64,000 nucleotides of DNA from the NCBI GenBank assembly GCA_965279065.1, contig OZ257134.1:62001-126000 (forward strand). The letters run 5' to 3'. Of the stretch, positions 35,304-43,973 are shown piece after piece (the stretch's first letter is position 1; every line of letters starts with the position of its first letter). The translations under genes and the position numbers were made by a program. The notes below the pieces were generated by a model, which did not search any database, was not told the origin of the DNA, and worked only from the letters and a program-made list of their open reading frames with translations. Origin of the DNA: JAKAXS01 sp965279065. Lineage in GTDB: Bacteria; Pseudomonadota; Alphaproteobacteria; Rhizobiales; Hyphomicrobiaceae.

Positions 35304-36029
35304 TTACGACTGATTTGACGCCAACTCCTTAACGAGGGCAAGCATTTCTTCGGAGGTGGGCTGATTGGCCACCAGCACGCGCCGCGGCGCCTCGTCCAGG
35401 GCTGCCGCGACCGCCGGTGACATGCACAGATGCGCCAGCTGCCGCGCCTCATTCCCAACGCCCGCCTGCCCCGCCAGCCGGACGAACAATTTCGCCGTTC
35501 TGGCCGACATCAGTATGACACCGGCGGCCTCGCTGTCGCGAATTGCAGCCACCACGCCGGCAGGCAACGCCGCCGCCTCGACGGCCTCATACACAACCTG
35601 ATGCCGCACCTGAAATCCGGCACTCCGCAACGCTGATCCCATGTCGAACGCAACGGCATCCCCGCTGAGATACAGCAGCGGCCCGCCTGCGGGAGTGCAC
35701 GCCTCGGTGATCCGGGGCACGAGGTGCCTGCCCCCGCCCGTTCCGGCGCTGACGCTGGAAAAACCAAGATCGCGTGCAAGGTCCGCGCTTGCCGGCCCCA
35801 CGACGAAGACCGGCAAGTCCTTCGCTTCGTCAAGCTGCGGTCCGTCGGCCAGCGCCCGCAGCGCGTTGCGGCTGGTCGCTACCACGGCCTGCACGCCGGC
35901 AAAGTCCAGCCGCGTCCCTGTCGCGCGCATGTCGAGCAGCGGCGCCAGGCTTACCTGGTGACCCATCGTCTCGATCCGCCGCGCCATCTCGGCCGCGTCC
36001 GCCTCCGGCCGTGTGACGATCAGGTGCAT
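35304..36029 (-). CDS. hemD: Uroporphyrinogen-III synthase
   Basis: 241 residues, within the family's usual length; catalyses ring closure with D-ring inversion of hydroxymethylbilane. HemD sequences are weakly conserved; support comes from LIVTRPEADAAEMARRIETMGHQVSLAPLLDM at the N-terminus, VQAVVATSRNALRALAD, the VVGPASADLARDLGF loop, GPLLYLSGDA and VILMSARTAKLFVRL. The start overlaps the hemC stop by one base (TGATG). Mic60-like and hemY follow. Confidence 0.9.
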   Translation of the reverse strand: MHLIVTRPEADAAEMARRIETMGHQVSLAPLLDMRATGTRLDFAGVQAVVATSRNALRALADGPQLDEAKDLPVFVVGPASADLARDLGFSSVSAGTGGGRHLVPRITEACTPAGGPLLYLSGDAVAFDMGSALRSAGFQVRHQVVYEAVEAAALPAGVVAAIRDSEAAGVILMSARTAKLFVRLAGQAGVGNEARQLAHLCMSPAVAAALDEAPRRVLVANQPTSEEMLALVKELASNQS

Positions 36030-36967
36030 CAGGTGTGCGCAGCCAGGAAGTGCGGGCCCGCATCGGCCAGCAGTTTAGCCCCGGCGGTATCGCCGATCTG
36101 AAATGCCTCGCTGATCCCGCCCGTCCCGGCGACCTCGCGACAATCCTTGCCGTCCGGCGTCAGCAGCATGCCGCGAAACGTGAGGCCGCTCTCGCTCACC
36201 TCGGCCAGTCCCGCGATCGGCGTCCGGCATGAGCCTTCGAGCCTTGTCAGAAACGCGCGTTCCGCCGTCACGCAAAGCGCTGTGCGCTCGTGGTTCAGTG
36301 GAGCGATCAACGCTCGCGTCGCGTCGTCGTCCTCACGAATTTCGATCGCGATTGCGCCCTGGGCAACGGCCGGCAGCATCGTCTCCGTGGCGATGGGCGC
36401 AGTGATGTGCGCCGACAGACCCAGTCGGTTGAGACCCGCGCAGGCCAGGAACGTCGCATCGGCGACGCCTTCGTCCAGCTTGCGCAGCCGCGTCTGCACG
36501 TTGCCGCGAAATCCGACGACGTTGAGGTCGGGCCGGGCGCGGCGAACCTGTGCTTCCCGTCGCAGCGACGACGTGCCGACGATCGCGCCTTGCGGCAGTT
36601 GCGCCATCGAGGAAAATTTCAGGCTGATGAAGGCATCGCGTACGTCTTCGCGTTCCAGCACGGCGCCGATTCCCAGGCCCGGCGGCAGCATCGTCTGCAT
36701 GTCCTTCATGGAATGCACGGCCAGATCGATCGCGCGCGAGTTCAGCGCCTCTTCGATCTCCTTGGTGAACAAGCCCTTGCCGCCAACCTCGGCCAGGGGC
36801 CTGTCGAGGATGATGTCGCCCGTCGTCTTGATCACGACGATGGGATAGTCGTCCTCGGCGCCGCCATGCGCCGCCATGAGCCGGGCGCGCACCTCGTGGG
36901 CCTGCGCCAGCGCCAGCGGGGAGCCACGTGTGCCGATACGGACGGGAGAACCTTGCAAGCGTCTCAT
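36029..36967 (-). CDS. hemC: Hydroxymethylbilane synthase (porphobilinogen deaminase)
   Basis: 312 residues. Polymerises four porphobilinogens into hydroxymethylbilane. Conserved: RIGTRGSPLALAQA, GGKGLFTKEIEEAL, AVHSMKDM, GTSSLRREAQ, RGNVQTRLRKLDEG and LEGSCRTPIAG carrying the cysteine that binds the dipyrromethane cofactor. It is divergent from tsaD across a short gap, an arrangement common in alphaproteobacteria. Confidence 0.97.
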   Translation of the reverse strand: MRRLQGSPVRIGTRGSPLALAQAHEVRARLMAAHGGAEDDYPIVVIKTTGDIILDRPLAEVGGKGLFTKEIEEALNSRAIDLAVHSMKDMQTMLPPGLGIGAVLEREDVRDAFISLKFSSMAQLPQGAIVGTSSLRREAQVRRARPDLNVVGFRGNVQTRLRKLDEGVADATFLACAGLNRLGLSAHITAPIATETMLPAVAQGAIAIEIREDDDATRALIAPLNHERTALCVTAERAFLTRLEGSCRTPIAGLAEVSESGLTFRGMLLTPDGKDCREVAGTGGISEAFQIGDTAGAKLLADAGPHFLAAHT

Positions 36968-37044
36968 CCTGGATGCTAGGCGGTCAGGTACTGTCAGTGA
37001 CCGGGCGGCATTAATGCTTCAGACCCGCCCCCAAGGCAAATGTG

Positions 37045-38172
37045 ATGGCCGACGCCGCCCCTGCAACTCCGAAACCCGCCCTGGCGCGGTGCTTGGTGCT
37101 CGGCATCGAAACGAGCTGCGACGAGACGGCGGCCGCCGTGGTCGTCCGCGAGCCAGGGAGCCAGGGCCGTGTCAAGGGTCGCATCCTGTCGAATGTCGTG
37201 CGTTCGCAGTGGGAGGAGCACCGGGCCTTCGGCGGTGTCGTGCCCGAGATCGCCGCCCGCGCCCACGCCGAATGCCTGGACGAGATCGTCGCTGCCGCCA
37301 TGGCCGACGCCGGCGTCCTGTTTGAAGACCTGGATGCCGTGGCGGCCACCGCCGGTCCCGGCCTCAACAGCGGTTTGATCGTCGGGTTGATCACCGGCAA
37401 GGCGATCGCGCTGGCGCACGGCAAGCCACTGATCGCCGTCAATCACCTGGAGGCGCACGCTTTGACGGTTGGCCTGACCGACCGCCTCGCGCCGCCCTAC
37501 CTCCTGTTGCTGGTCTCCGGCGGCCATACGCAAATGCTGCTGGTCCATGGTGTTGGCCGCTACGATCGCCTAGGCACGACCATAGACGACGCGCTGGGCG
37601 AGGCCTTCGACAAGACAGCCAAGCTTCTCGGTCTTGGCTTCCCTGGCGGACCCGCCGTGGAGGCCGCCGCACGCGGCGGCGATCCGGCCCGCTTCCCGTT
37701 TCCCCGCCCCATGGCCGGCCGCGCCGAACTGCATTTTTCATTTGCCGGCCTTAAGACCGCCGTGCGCCAGCGCGCCGAGGCCATGCAGCCGTTGACGAAC
37801 CAGGACATCGCCGACATCTGCGCCTCGTTCCAGTTCGCCGCTGCCGCCAGCGTTGCCAACCGCGTGGCCCGCGCCATGGCTGTCGCGGTCGAACGTTTGC
37901 CGCCGGGCACGTCGCACACTCTCGTTGTCGCCGGCGGCGTCGCCGCCAACCAGGCGCTGCGCACGTCTTTGCAGGATCTCGCCGATCGCAACGGCTTCAC
38001 GCTTCATGTTCCGCCCGTGGCGCTTTGCGGCGACAACGCCGTCATGATCGCCTGGGCCGGCGCCGAGCGCCTGGCGCTGGGCCTGACCGACACACTCGAT
38101 GTCTCCGTCCGCCCTCGCTGGCCCCTCGACTCGACGGCGGCTCCCGCCATCGGTGCCGGCGTGAAGGCGTAA
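37045..38172 (+). CDS. tsaD: tRNA threonylcarbamoyladenosine transferase TsaD
   Basis: 375 residues; transfers the threonylcarbamoyl group to A37 of ANN-decoding tRNAs. GIETSCDETAAAVV, the metal-binding NHLEAHAL, LLVSGGHTQMLLV, YDRLGTTIDDALGEAFDK, HFSFAGLKTAV and the C-terminal ATPase residues VVAGGVAANQALR and CGDNAVMIAWAG are all present. An in-frame GTG lies one codon upstream; the ATG is chosen. Faces hemC. Converges with the intradiol dioxygenase gene with a 5-base gap and no obvious terminator. Confidence 0.97.
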   Translation: MADAAPATPKPALARCLVLGIETSCDETAAAVVVREPGSQGRVKGRILSNVVRSQWEEHRAFGGVVPEIAARAHAECLDEIVAAAMADAGVLFEDLDAVAATAGPGLNSGLIVGLITGKAIALAHGKPLIAVNHLEAHALTVGLTDRLAPPYLLLLVSGGHTQMLLVHGVGRYDRLGTTIDDALGEAFDKTAKLLGLGFPGGPAVEAAARGGDPARFPFPRPMAGRAELHFSFAGLKTAVRQRAEAMQPLTNQDIADICASFQFAAAASVANRVARAMAVAVERLPPGTSHTLVVAGGVAANQALRTSLQDLADRNGFTLHVPPVALCGDNAVMIAWAGAERLALGLTDTLDVSVRPRWPLDSTAAPAIGAGVKA

Positions 38173-38177
38173 CGACG

Positions 38178-38840
38178 CTAGCCCATTACGATGTTGAACA
38201 CGCCGGCAAGTGCGCCGTGTTCGAGGCGCTCGGCCTCTTCCAGCTTCACGAGTACGCTGGCGCGCTCGCGCTCCGTCAGACCGTTGAGAATGCCGTCGCG
38301 TTCGTTACCGGGATCGCCGTCGACGTACATCTGCGTAATCAGTTGCTCTTTGCCGGGCGCGTCGACCTTGAAGTGGATGTGCGGCGTGCGACCGGGATAG
38401 GCCACAGGCCGGATCGTGCGAAAGCTGTAGTTGCCTTCCGTATCCGTCACCATGCGCCCGCGGCTTTGGAACCCCGGATCGCGTTTCCGTTGCGAAAACC
38501 AGCTCGTGTCGCGCGGGTGGCGGTAGATACCGTTGGCATCGCATTGCCAGATCTCGACCTGCGCGTTGCCCACCGGATGGCCCGCCGCGTCGAGAATTTT
38601 CCCTGCAACATGGGTGACATGCCCGAGCGCCTTAGCCGCCTCGCCCTGCACCAGCACCAGGTCGTTATCGATGTCGCCGGTCCAGTCCTTGGGATAGAAT
38701 GGCCCCTCGGTCTGCTGGGGCGTGATCGTCAGCAAGCTGCCGGCTCGTAGGAGTCGTGGAGCCTGCGGAAGGGCGACGGCCGCCGCGAGACCGGAAATTA
38801 ACGCTCTTCGCCCAATCCACGGCGTTTTTACGATCCCCAT
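38178..38840 (-). CDS. Tat-exported intradiol ring-cleavage dioxygenase
   Basis: 220 residues. The iron(III) ligand set of intradiol (protocatechuate 3,4-dioxygenase beta-like) enzymes is visible: Tyr106 (NGIYRHP), Tyr148 (PVAYPGRTPHIHF), His154 and His156. EGPFYPKDW near the N-terminus is typical. Residues GRRALISGLAAAVALP suggest a twin-arginine signal with one RR and a hydrophobic core, so the enzyme is probably periplasmic. GGAG six bases before the ATG supports this start over an upstream TTG. No aromatic catabolism genes are nearby; substrate unknown. Confidence 0.88.
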   Translation of the reverse strand: MGIVKTPWIGRRALISGLAAAVALPQAPRLLRAGSLLTITPQQTEGPFYPKDWTGDIDNDLVLVQGEAAKALGHVTHVAGKILDAAGHPVGNAQVEIWQCDANGIYRHPRDTSWFSQRKRDPGFQSRGRMVTDTEGNYSFRTIRPVAYPGRTPHIHFKVDAPGKEQLITQMYVDGDPGNERDGILNGLTERERASVLVKLEEAERLEHGALAGVFNIVMG

Positions 38841-38914
38841 TAACAACTCCGTCAGGTCCGAGTGCGAGGCTAATCGAATGAAACGCTTGTCTCATTCAGA
38901 TCCGTCGGTGAAAC

Positions 38915-39583
38915 ATGAACGCTCCAATGACCCACACGGACTTTCGCCTCGATGAAACACCGCTGAAGCCCTCCGAAATAGGTGGGGTCATTCTGGCTGG
39001 TGGCAAGTCGAGCCGCCTTGGCGGCGGCGATAAGGGACTGCTCTCGCTCGACGAGCAGTCGATGCTGTCCCACGTCGTTTCCCGCTTCAGCGGCCAGGTG
39101 GCGAAGGTCGTCATCAACGCCGGTGGCGATCCGGCACGCTTCGCCCAGTTCGGCCTCCCCGTCATTCCCGATGCGACGTCCGTGCGCGAGGGACCCTTGG
39201 CCGGCGTGCTGGCGGGTATCGTCTGGGCGCAGGCGCAGCCCGGCCTGCGCGCCATCGTCACCGTGTCGACCGATGCGCCGTTCATCCCGCCCGATCTCGT
39301 GAAGCGCCTCACGGCAAGTGGCGAGCCGCTGGTGTGCGCCGTCTCGCACGCCCACGTGCATCCCACCATTTCTCTTTGGCCGTTGTCGATCGCCTCCAAG
39401 ATCAAGGCAGCCCTGGCCGATGGCCGCCGCGAGATGATGGCCTTCGTCGTCGATCATGGTGCCCGGCTGGCCATCGTCCCGCAGACCATCGTCAACGGTC
39501 AGTCCGTCGATCCGATGTTCAACGTCAATACGCCCGAGGAACTGGACACGGCACGCCGCATCCTGCAATCCTCGGGGGCATGA
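38915..39583 (+). CDS. mobA: Molybdenum cofactor guanylyltransferase
   Basis: 222 residues. Attaches GMP to molybdopterin to make the MGD cofactor used by DMSO-reductase-family enzymes. GGVILAGGKSSRLGGGDKGLLSL is the GTP-binding signature, with STDAPFIPPDLV and the C-terminal FNVNTPEEL also typical. Overlaps mobB by four bases (ATGA). Confidence 0.95.
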   Translation: MNAPMTHTDFRLDETPLKPSEIGGVILAGGKSSRLGGGDKGLLSLDEQSMLSHVVSRFSGQVAKVVINAGGDPARFAQFGLPVIPDATSVREGPLAGVLAGIVWAQAQPGLRAIVTVSTDAPFIPPDLVKRLTASGEPLVCAVSHAHVHPTISLWPLSIASKIKAALADGRREMMAFVVDHGARLAIVPQTIVNGQSVDPMFNVNTPEELDTARRILQSSGA

Positions 39584-40098
39584 AGCGTCCACCTGTTATC
39601 GGCATCGCCGGCTGGAAGAATTCCGGCAAGACCACCCTCACCGTGCGGCTGATCGAAGAATTCACGCGTCGCGGCCTGAAGGTCGCCACCATCAAGCACG
39701 CGCACCACGATTTCCAGATCGACGAGGGCGAGACCGACAGCGCCCGCCACCGCCGCGCTGGCGCCACCGAGGTCGCCATCGTCTCGGGTAGCCGCTGGGC
39801 CATCGTGAACGAGTTGCGCGACGCGCCGGAACCATCGTTCGACGACATGCTGGCGCGCCTGTCGCCTGCCGATCTCGTGATCGCCGAAGGCTACAAGCGC
39901 GAGCCGATTCCCAAGATCGAACTGCGCCGCCGCGAGTCCAAGAGCAAGGAAGCCCTGGCCGCCAGCGATCGCAACGTCATCGCCATCGCCGCCGACCACG
40001 AGACCGAGTCCCATGGCCTGCCCGTGCTCGCCCTTGACGACGTTATCGCCATCGCCGATGTGATTGCTGAACATCTGAAGCTCGCACAGCAGCGGTAA
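39580..40098 (+). CDS. mobB: Molybdopterin-guanine dinucleotide biosynthesis protein B
   Basis: 172 residues. P-loop GTPase: IAGWKNSGKTTLTVRLIEEF (Walker A), TIKHAHHDF, ETDSARHRRAGA and VIAEGYKREPIPKIEL are MobB hallmarks. Assists MobA. The neighbours are consistent: translationally coupled to mobA. The frame is open upstream but the ATG overlapping the mobA stop is the likely start. Confidence 0.95.
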   Translation: MKRPPVIGIAGWKNSGKTTLTVRLIEEFTRRGLKVATIKHAHHDFQIDEGETDSARHRRAGATEVAIVSGSRWAIVNELRDAPEPSFDDMLARLSPADLVIAEGYKREPIPKIELRRRESKSKEALAASDRNVIAIAADHETESHGLPVLALDDVIAIADVIAEHLKLAQQR

Positions 40099-40112
40099 CC
40101 GACGAGGTTCGC

Positions 40113-40868
40113 GTGGTTCGTCAGCTCATCACCGTCCTCGCACTCGCAGCTGCTGGCGTCCTCCCGCATCAAGCCTTTGCCGCCGATCCGAAGGTGCCGC
40201 CAGCGAACGATCCAGGTCTCGCGCCAGTCGCTCTCGTCGGCGCCGGCATCGACTATACCGACGCCGGACTTGCTCAGCGCCTGGCCCGCGACGGCGAAGG
40301 CAACATCGTCGGCTGGGATTTCGTCGATAACGACATCTTCCCCTACAGCAAAGAGGCAGCCGGGAACGCCCAGGCGAAGTTGCTCCTCGCCAATCCCGGC
40401 GTCGAACTCGTCCCCGTACGCGTCGACGCGGCCGACTTCAAAGGTGTGGGCGGCGCCGCAAGCTTTCTGTCGCATACACCGGTCCGCATCGTCGTCGTCA
40501 CGCTGACGAGCCCCAACAAGGACGACTGGGCAATTTTCACGAAGGCGGCCCAGATGTTCAACAAGCTGTTGTTCGTCGTCGTGGCGGGAGAGGACGCACC
40601 GCTTTATCCGGCGGCGCTGAATCTGGACAACGTGATCTCCGTCACGACACCTCTGGCAAAGAACCAGACGGCGAACGTAGCGATGGCCGTCTCGCCCCGA
40701 CCGGCGGCCGGTAGCCCAGACGCGGCGATCGTCCTGGCCGCAGCGCTTGCGACCTGCCACGCACCCACGATCGGCAGCGGCGATGGCAAAGCCATGAAAG
40801 CCGCGGTGATCGCCATGGCCAAGCTCCGCTCGGCCGCTTACATCCCCGCCGTCGAGCCTTGCCCGTAA
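40113..40868 (+). CDS. Secreted subtilase-like protein without catalytic residues
   Basis: 251 residues, GTG start after GACGAGG. A signal peptide ends near QAFAAD. The mature part follows the subtilisin order but the active site is gone: where VAVIDTGID is expected it reads VALVGAGIDYT (the aspartate position is Gly43); the NIVGWDFVDND segment is well kept; the GHGTH histidine region is replaced by FPYSKEAAGN; the oxyanion AGN is AGED (158-161); YPAALNLDNVISVT (165-178) is typical; the GTSMA serine is missing. It is a predicted pseudoprotease. The gene follows mobB by 14 bases, so it may share its transcript. Function unknown. Confidence 0.72.
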   Translation: MVRQLITVLALAAAGVLPHQAFAADPKVPPANDPGLAPVALVGAGIDYTDAGLAQRLARDGEGNIVGWDFVDNDIFPYSKEAAGNAQAKLLLANPGVELVPVRVDAADFKGVGGAASFLSHTPVRIVVVTLTSPNKDDWAIFTKAAQMFNKLLFVVVAGEDAPLYPAALNLDNVISVTTPLAKNQTANVAMAVSPRPAAGSPDAAIVLAAALATCHAPTIGSGDGKAMKAAVIAMAKLRSAAYIPAVEPCP

Positions 40869-40893
40869 GGACGATCCTGCGTCGCAGCGACCG

Positions 40894-42006
40894 CTACTGC
40901 TTCGAATTCAGGATCCGGTACACGCCAAACCGCGACGTCAGCATGCACAGCGCGGCGATCACGATCACCACGATGCCGAGCAGCACATAGCCCGCCAGAT
41001 CCAGCGACCCCGTGCCGACGAGCCGCTGCAGCTCCGCCATCGTGACGGCGCCGCCGCCGACCAGGCCGAGCACGAACGGCAGCAACAGAAACGTCGCCAT
41101 CGCGCACAGCGCACCGACAAGCCCGGCGCGGATGCCGAGGCTGAGAAAATGCCTCTCGAACTCCCGCGCGATGAAGCGGTCCGTCGCGCCCACGAAATGC
41201 AGCACCTCCACGATCTCGCGGTTCGACGCCAGCGCACTGCGCGTTGCCGACACGATGACGGCCGTTGTTGCCGAGGCGACGAGCAGCAGAATGCCCAGTC
41301 CACCGAGCGCGAAGCCGTGTGTCACGGTCCTAATCTGCCGCTGCCAGCCACGATGATCGTCCAGCGTCACGCCTTGGAACTGCCCGCTCAGCGAAGCGCG
41401 CACCGCCTCCAGGTCCGGCGGTGTCGATCGGTCGAGCTCGAGCGCGATCAGCCGCGGCACGGGCAGCGCCTTCAGCGTGTCGATGCTGCCGAGCCACGGC
41501 TCGAGCAGCTGCGCGCTGTCTTCGACGCTCAGGACTTTGACGGCACTGATGCCGCGCTCCTTGGTGAGGAACGCCGAGACGTCGCTCACGATCTTTTCCG
41601 CATCTCCCGTATCGGGCGGTTCCACCTGCACGGTTACTTCGCTGGCAATGTCCTTGACCCACGCCTCGGCCGACTGATGGATCATGAAGACGGCGCCCGC
41701 CGTTAGGCAGGCCAGGAAGCACATGATGGAGACCACCAGCGTCAGCGAGCTGCCGGTAACCGAGCCGGGCGGCACGATCGCCGCGTTCATCGTCTCCGTC
41801 GCCGCGGACGACTTTTTGCCGCCCCGCGCCGGCTTGAACGGCTCCTCCTGGGCATAGTCACCCGGATGCATGTCGAACGTATCCGCCGGCCGCGTGTTCT
41901 GCGTCACCGGCGTATCGAATTCGTCGTAGCGGTCAGCCGGCTGCGTCACCGCGCGTGCCCCGCGCTGCGCCGCCCAGCGTGCGTCTCTCTCATACGATCC
42001 GGACAT
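40894..42006 (-). CDS. ftsX: Cell division ABC transporter permease FtsX
   Basis: 370 residues. A long 75-residue cytoplasmic N-terminus precedes the first helix (LTLVVSIMCFLACLTAGAVFMI), then the periplasmic domain and three helices (FALGGLGILLLVASATTAVIV, FLSLGIRAGLVGALCAMATFLLLP, LAGYVLLGIVVIVIAALCMLT). FtsEX couples cytosolic ATP hydrolysis to peptidoglycan hydrolase activation at the septum. Its start lies 17 bases inside the ftsE end. Confidence 0.93.
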   Translation of the reverse strand: MSGSYERDARWAAQRGARAVTQPADRYDEFDTPVTQNTRPADTFDMHPGDYAQEEPFKPARGGKKSSAATETMNAAIVPPGSVTGSSLTLVVSIMCFLACLTAGAVFMIHQSAEAWVKDIASEVTVQVEPPDTGDAEKIVSDVSAFLTKERGISAVKVLSVEDSAQLLEPWLGSIDTLKALPVPRLIALELDRSTPPDLEAVRASLSGQFQGVTLDDHRGWQRQIRTVTHGFALGGLGILLLVASATTAVIVSATRSALASNREIVEVLHFVGATDRFIAREFERHFLSLGIRAGLVGALCAMATFLLLPFVLGLVGGGAVTMAELQRLVGTGSLDLAGYVLLGIVVIVIAALCMLTSRFGVYRILNSKQ

Positions 42007-42652
42007 GCCCGTCGTGCAGCTCCAGCCGCGGCGCCTTGAACTGCCGCATCAATTGATGATCATGGGTGGCGATGAGAACCGAGGTGCCGAGCCGGTTCAA
42101 TTCGATGAAGAGCCGCAACAGGCGACGCGCCATCTGCGGGTCGACGTTACCCGTCGGCTCGTCGGCAAGCAGGATTTCGGGCTTGCGGATCAGCGCCCGC
42201 GCGATGGCCGCGCGCTGCTTTTCGCCGCCCGACAGAACGGAAGGGTAGGCATGCATGCGATCGCCCAGGCCGACCCACTGCAGCAGGTCCGTCACATCTT
42301 CCTTGTCGTCGTTGATGTTGGCCCTTTTGTCGACGACGCGGAGTGGCAGAGCCACGTTCTGCCACGTCGTCAGGTGGTCCAGCAGCCGGAAGTCCTGGAA
42401 CACGATGCCGACGCGCCGGCGCAGCTGAGCGCGCTTGGACGCCGACACCCGGCTCACGTCCTGGCTGAACATATGCAACTGGCCGCGCGTTGGCCGGATC
42501 GACATGAACAGCAGGCGTAGCAGGGACGTCTTGCCGGCGCCCGACGGGCCGGTCAGGAAGTGGAACGAGCCGGGCTTCAGATGGAAATTGACGTCGGACA
42601 GGACCTCGGGGCCCCGATCGTATTTCAAGCCGACGTTCGTCAAACGGATCAC
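41990..42652 (-). CDS. ftsE: Cell division ATP-binding protein FtsE
   Basis: 220 residues. Walker A GPSGAGKTSLL, FQDFRLLDHLTTWQNVALPL, ABC signature LSGGEKQRAAIARALI and Walker B EILLADEPTGNVDP are complete. It is the ATPase of FtsEX and precedes ftsX with a 17-base overlap. Divergent from hpt. Confidence 0.96.
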   Translation of the reverse strand: MIRLTNVGLKYDRGPEVLSDVNFHLKPGSFHFLTGPSGAGKTSLLRLLFMSIRPTRGQLHMFSQDVSRVSASKRAQLRRRVGIVFQDFRLLDHLTTWQNVALPLRVVDKRANINDDKEDVTDLLQWVGLGDRMHAYPSVLSGGEKQRAAIARALIRKPEILLADEPTGNVDPQMARRLLRLFIELNRLGTSVLIATHDHQLMRQFKAPRLELHDGHVRIV

Positions 42653-42926
42653 GGTCGCCGTCCATCAATCCAAAAAAGGCGGATACGCCGCCGGCACGAG
42701 TTTTCACGGAGACCCCGCCCCGGCGTTGTTCTCTTTATGCGAGAAACGCGAACCGCGATCAATCTGTTAGGATTGTGGCAGGCTCGTGTGCACAACAAGT
42801 GATGATATCGCTAGATTTGGCTCAGGCGTCACTTGGCCGCTAAGGTGCCCCGGCAAACCATAGCGCAAGATGGCACCTCGGACCCTCCTCCGTCTGAGCA
42901 CTTTATATAGGAAAGGATCGATCAGT

Positions 42927-43475
42927 ATGAACGATCAAACGCCAAGCATTGGGCTTGACGTCATATTCTCCGCCGAAACGATCGCTGGCCGGATCCGCGA
43001 GCTTGCCGCGGAAATCCACGCCCGGGGCATCGAACAGCTTCTGGTCGTCGCCGTGCTGAAAGGCAGCTTCGTTTTCGCCGCCGACTTGATCCGTGCCATG
43101 CACTATGCCGGGATGGCGCCGGAGGTCGATTTTCTCACGCTGTCGAGCTACCGGAAGAGCAAGGTCTCGTCCGGCAACGTGGAGATTCTGCGCGACCTCG
43201 ATCTCAGCGTCGACAACCGCAACATCATTCTCGTCGATGACGTCCTTGATTCCGGCCGCACCCTGGCGTTCGCCAAGGATCTGATCTCCGCCCGCGGCGC
43301 CCGATCGATTCACACCTGCGTGCTGCTCGACAAGAAGCTGCCGCGCGCCGTCGACGTCCAGGCCGATTTTTGTGCCTTCGAATGTCCTGACGAATTCGTC
43401 GTCGGCTATGGTATGGACGTGGCGCACCGCTATCGCGAGCTGCCGTTCGTCGGCCGCGTCGTCTCCGGAGTTTGA
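42927..43475 (+). CDS. hpt: Hypoxanthine phosphoribosyltransferase
   Basis: 182 residues. Salvages hypoxanthine/guanine with PRPP. The PRPP loop is ILVDDVLDSGRTLAFA, with VLKGSFVFAADL, SSYRKS and the C-terminal EFVVGYGMDVAHRYRELPFVG. The ATG is placed after AGGAAAGGA; an in-frame ATG 57 bases earlier lacks such a site. cpdR-like follows with a 3-base gap. Confidence 0.95.
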   Translation: MNDQTPSIGLDVIFSAETIAGRIRELAAEIHARGIEQLLVVAVLKGSFVFAADLIRAMHYAGMAPEVDFLTLSSYRKSKVSSGNVEILRDLDLSVDNRNIILVDDVLDSGRTLAFAKDLISARGARSIHTCVLLDKKLPRAVDVQADFCAFECPDEFVVGYGMDVAHRYRELPFVGRVVSGV

Positions 43476-43478
43476 CGC

Positions 43479-43838
43479 ATGGCACGTATCCTGTTGGCCG
43501 ACGATGACAAGCCGACGCGCGATCTCGTCAAGCGCGCATTGGAATCCGACGGGCATGCAGTCGAAATTGCGCAGGACGGCAGCGAGGCGCTCGACAGCCT
43601 GACCGCAGGTGCCAAGGTTGATGTCCTTGTCACCGATGTCAACATGCCGGGTCTTGACGGTATCTCGCTGGCAAAGCGTGCCGAGGCGATCATTCCCGGC
43701 ATCCGCGTGTTGATGATGTCCGGCTTCGCCGAAGAGCTGGAACGCGCCAAGGCGGCCGCCGGCGGCCGCGTGTCCGTACTCTCCAAACCCTTCACGCTGG
43801 ACCATGTCCGCAGCGCCGTACGCGACCTGCTTGCTTAG
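43479..43838 (+). CDS. cpdR: CpdR-type single-domain response regulator
   Basis: 119-residue stand-alone receiver: MARILLADDDKPTRDLVKRALESDGH, phospho-acceptor Asp52 in VTDVNMPGLDGISLAKRA, and the SKPF motif (VLSKPFTLD). Pattern and length match CpdR, which controls ClpXP-mediated degradation in the alphaproteobacterial cell cycle. It follows hpt, a common context. The RISGFAEELERAK region differs from Caulobacter CpdR, so the assignment is probable, not certain. Confidence 0.85.
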   Translation: MARILLADDDKPTRDLVKRALESDGHAVEIAQDGSEALDSLTAGAKVDVLVTDVNMPGLDGISLAKRAEAIIPGIRVLMMSGFAEELERAKAAAGGRVSVLSKPFTLDHVRSAVRDLLA

Positions 43839-43973
43839 GTCACTTGCACTAGACCGAAGTCACATTTGCGCTGCGGACAAAGCAAATTTCTAACATGATG
43901 TTTCGCTATCTCTACGTGCATCGGGGCGCTGATGCGCAAGGGTGTGGTGTAGGTGGGCGAATGGAGGACAAAC

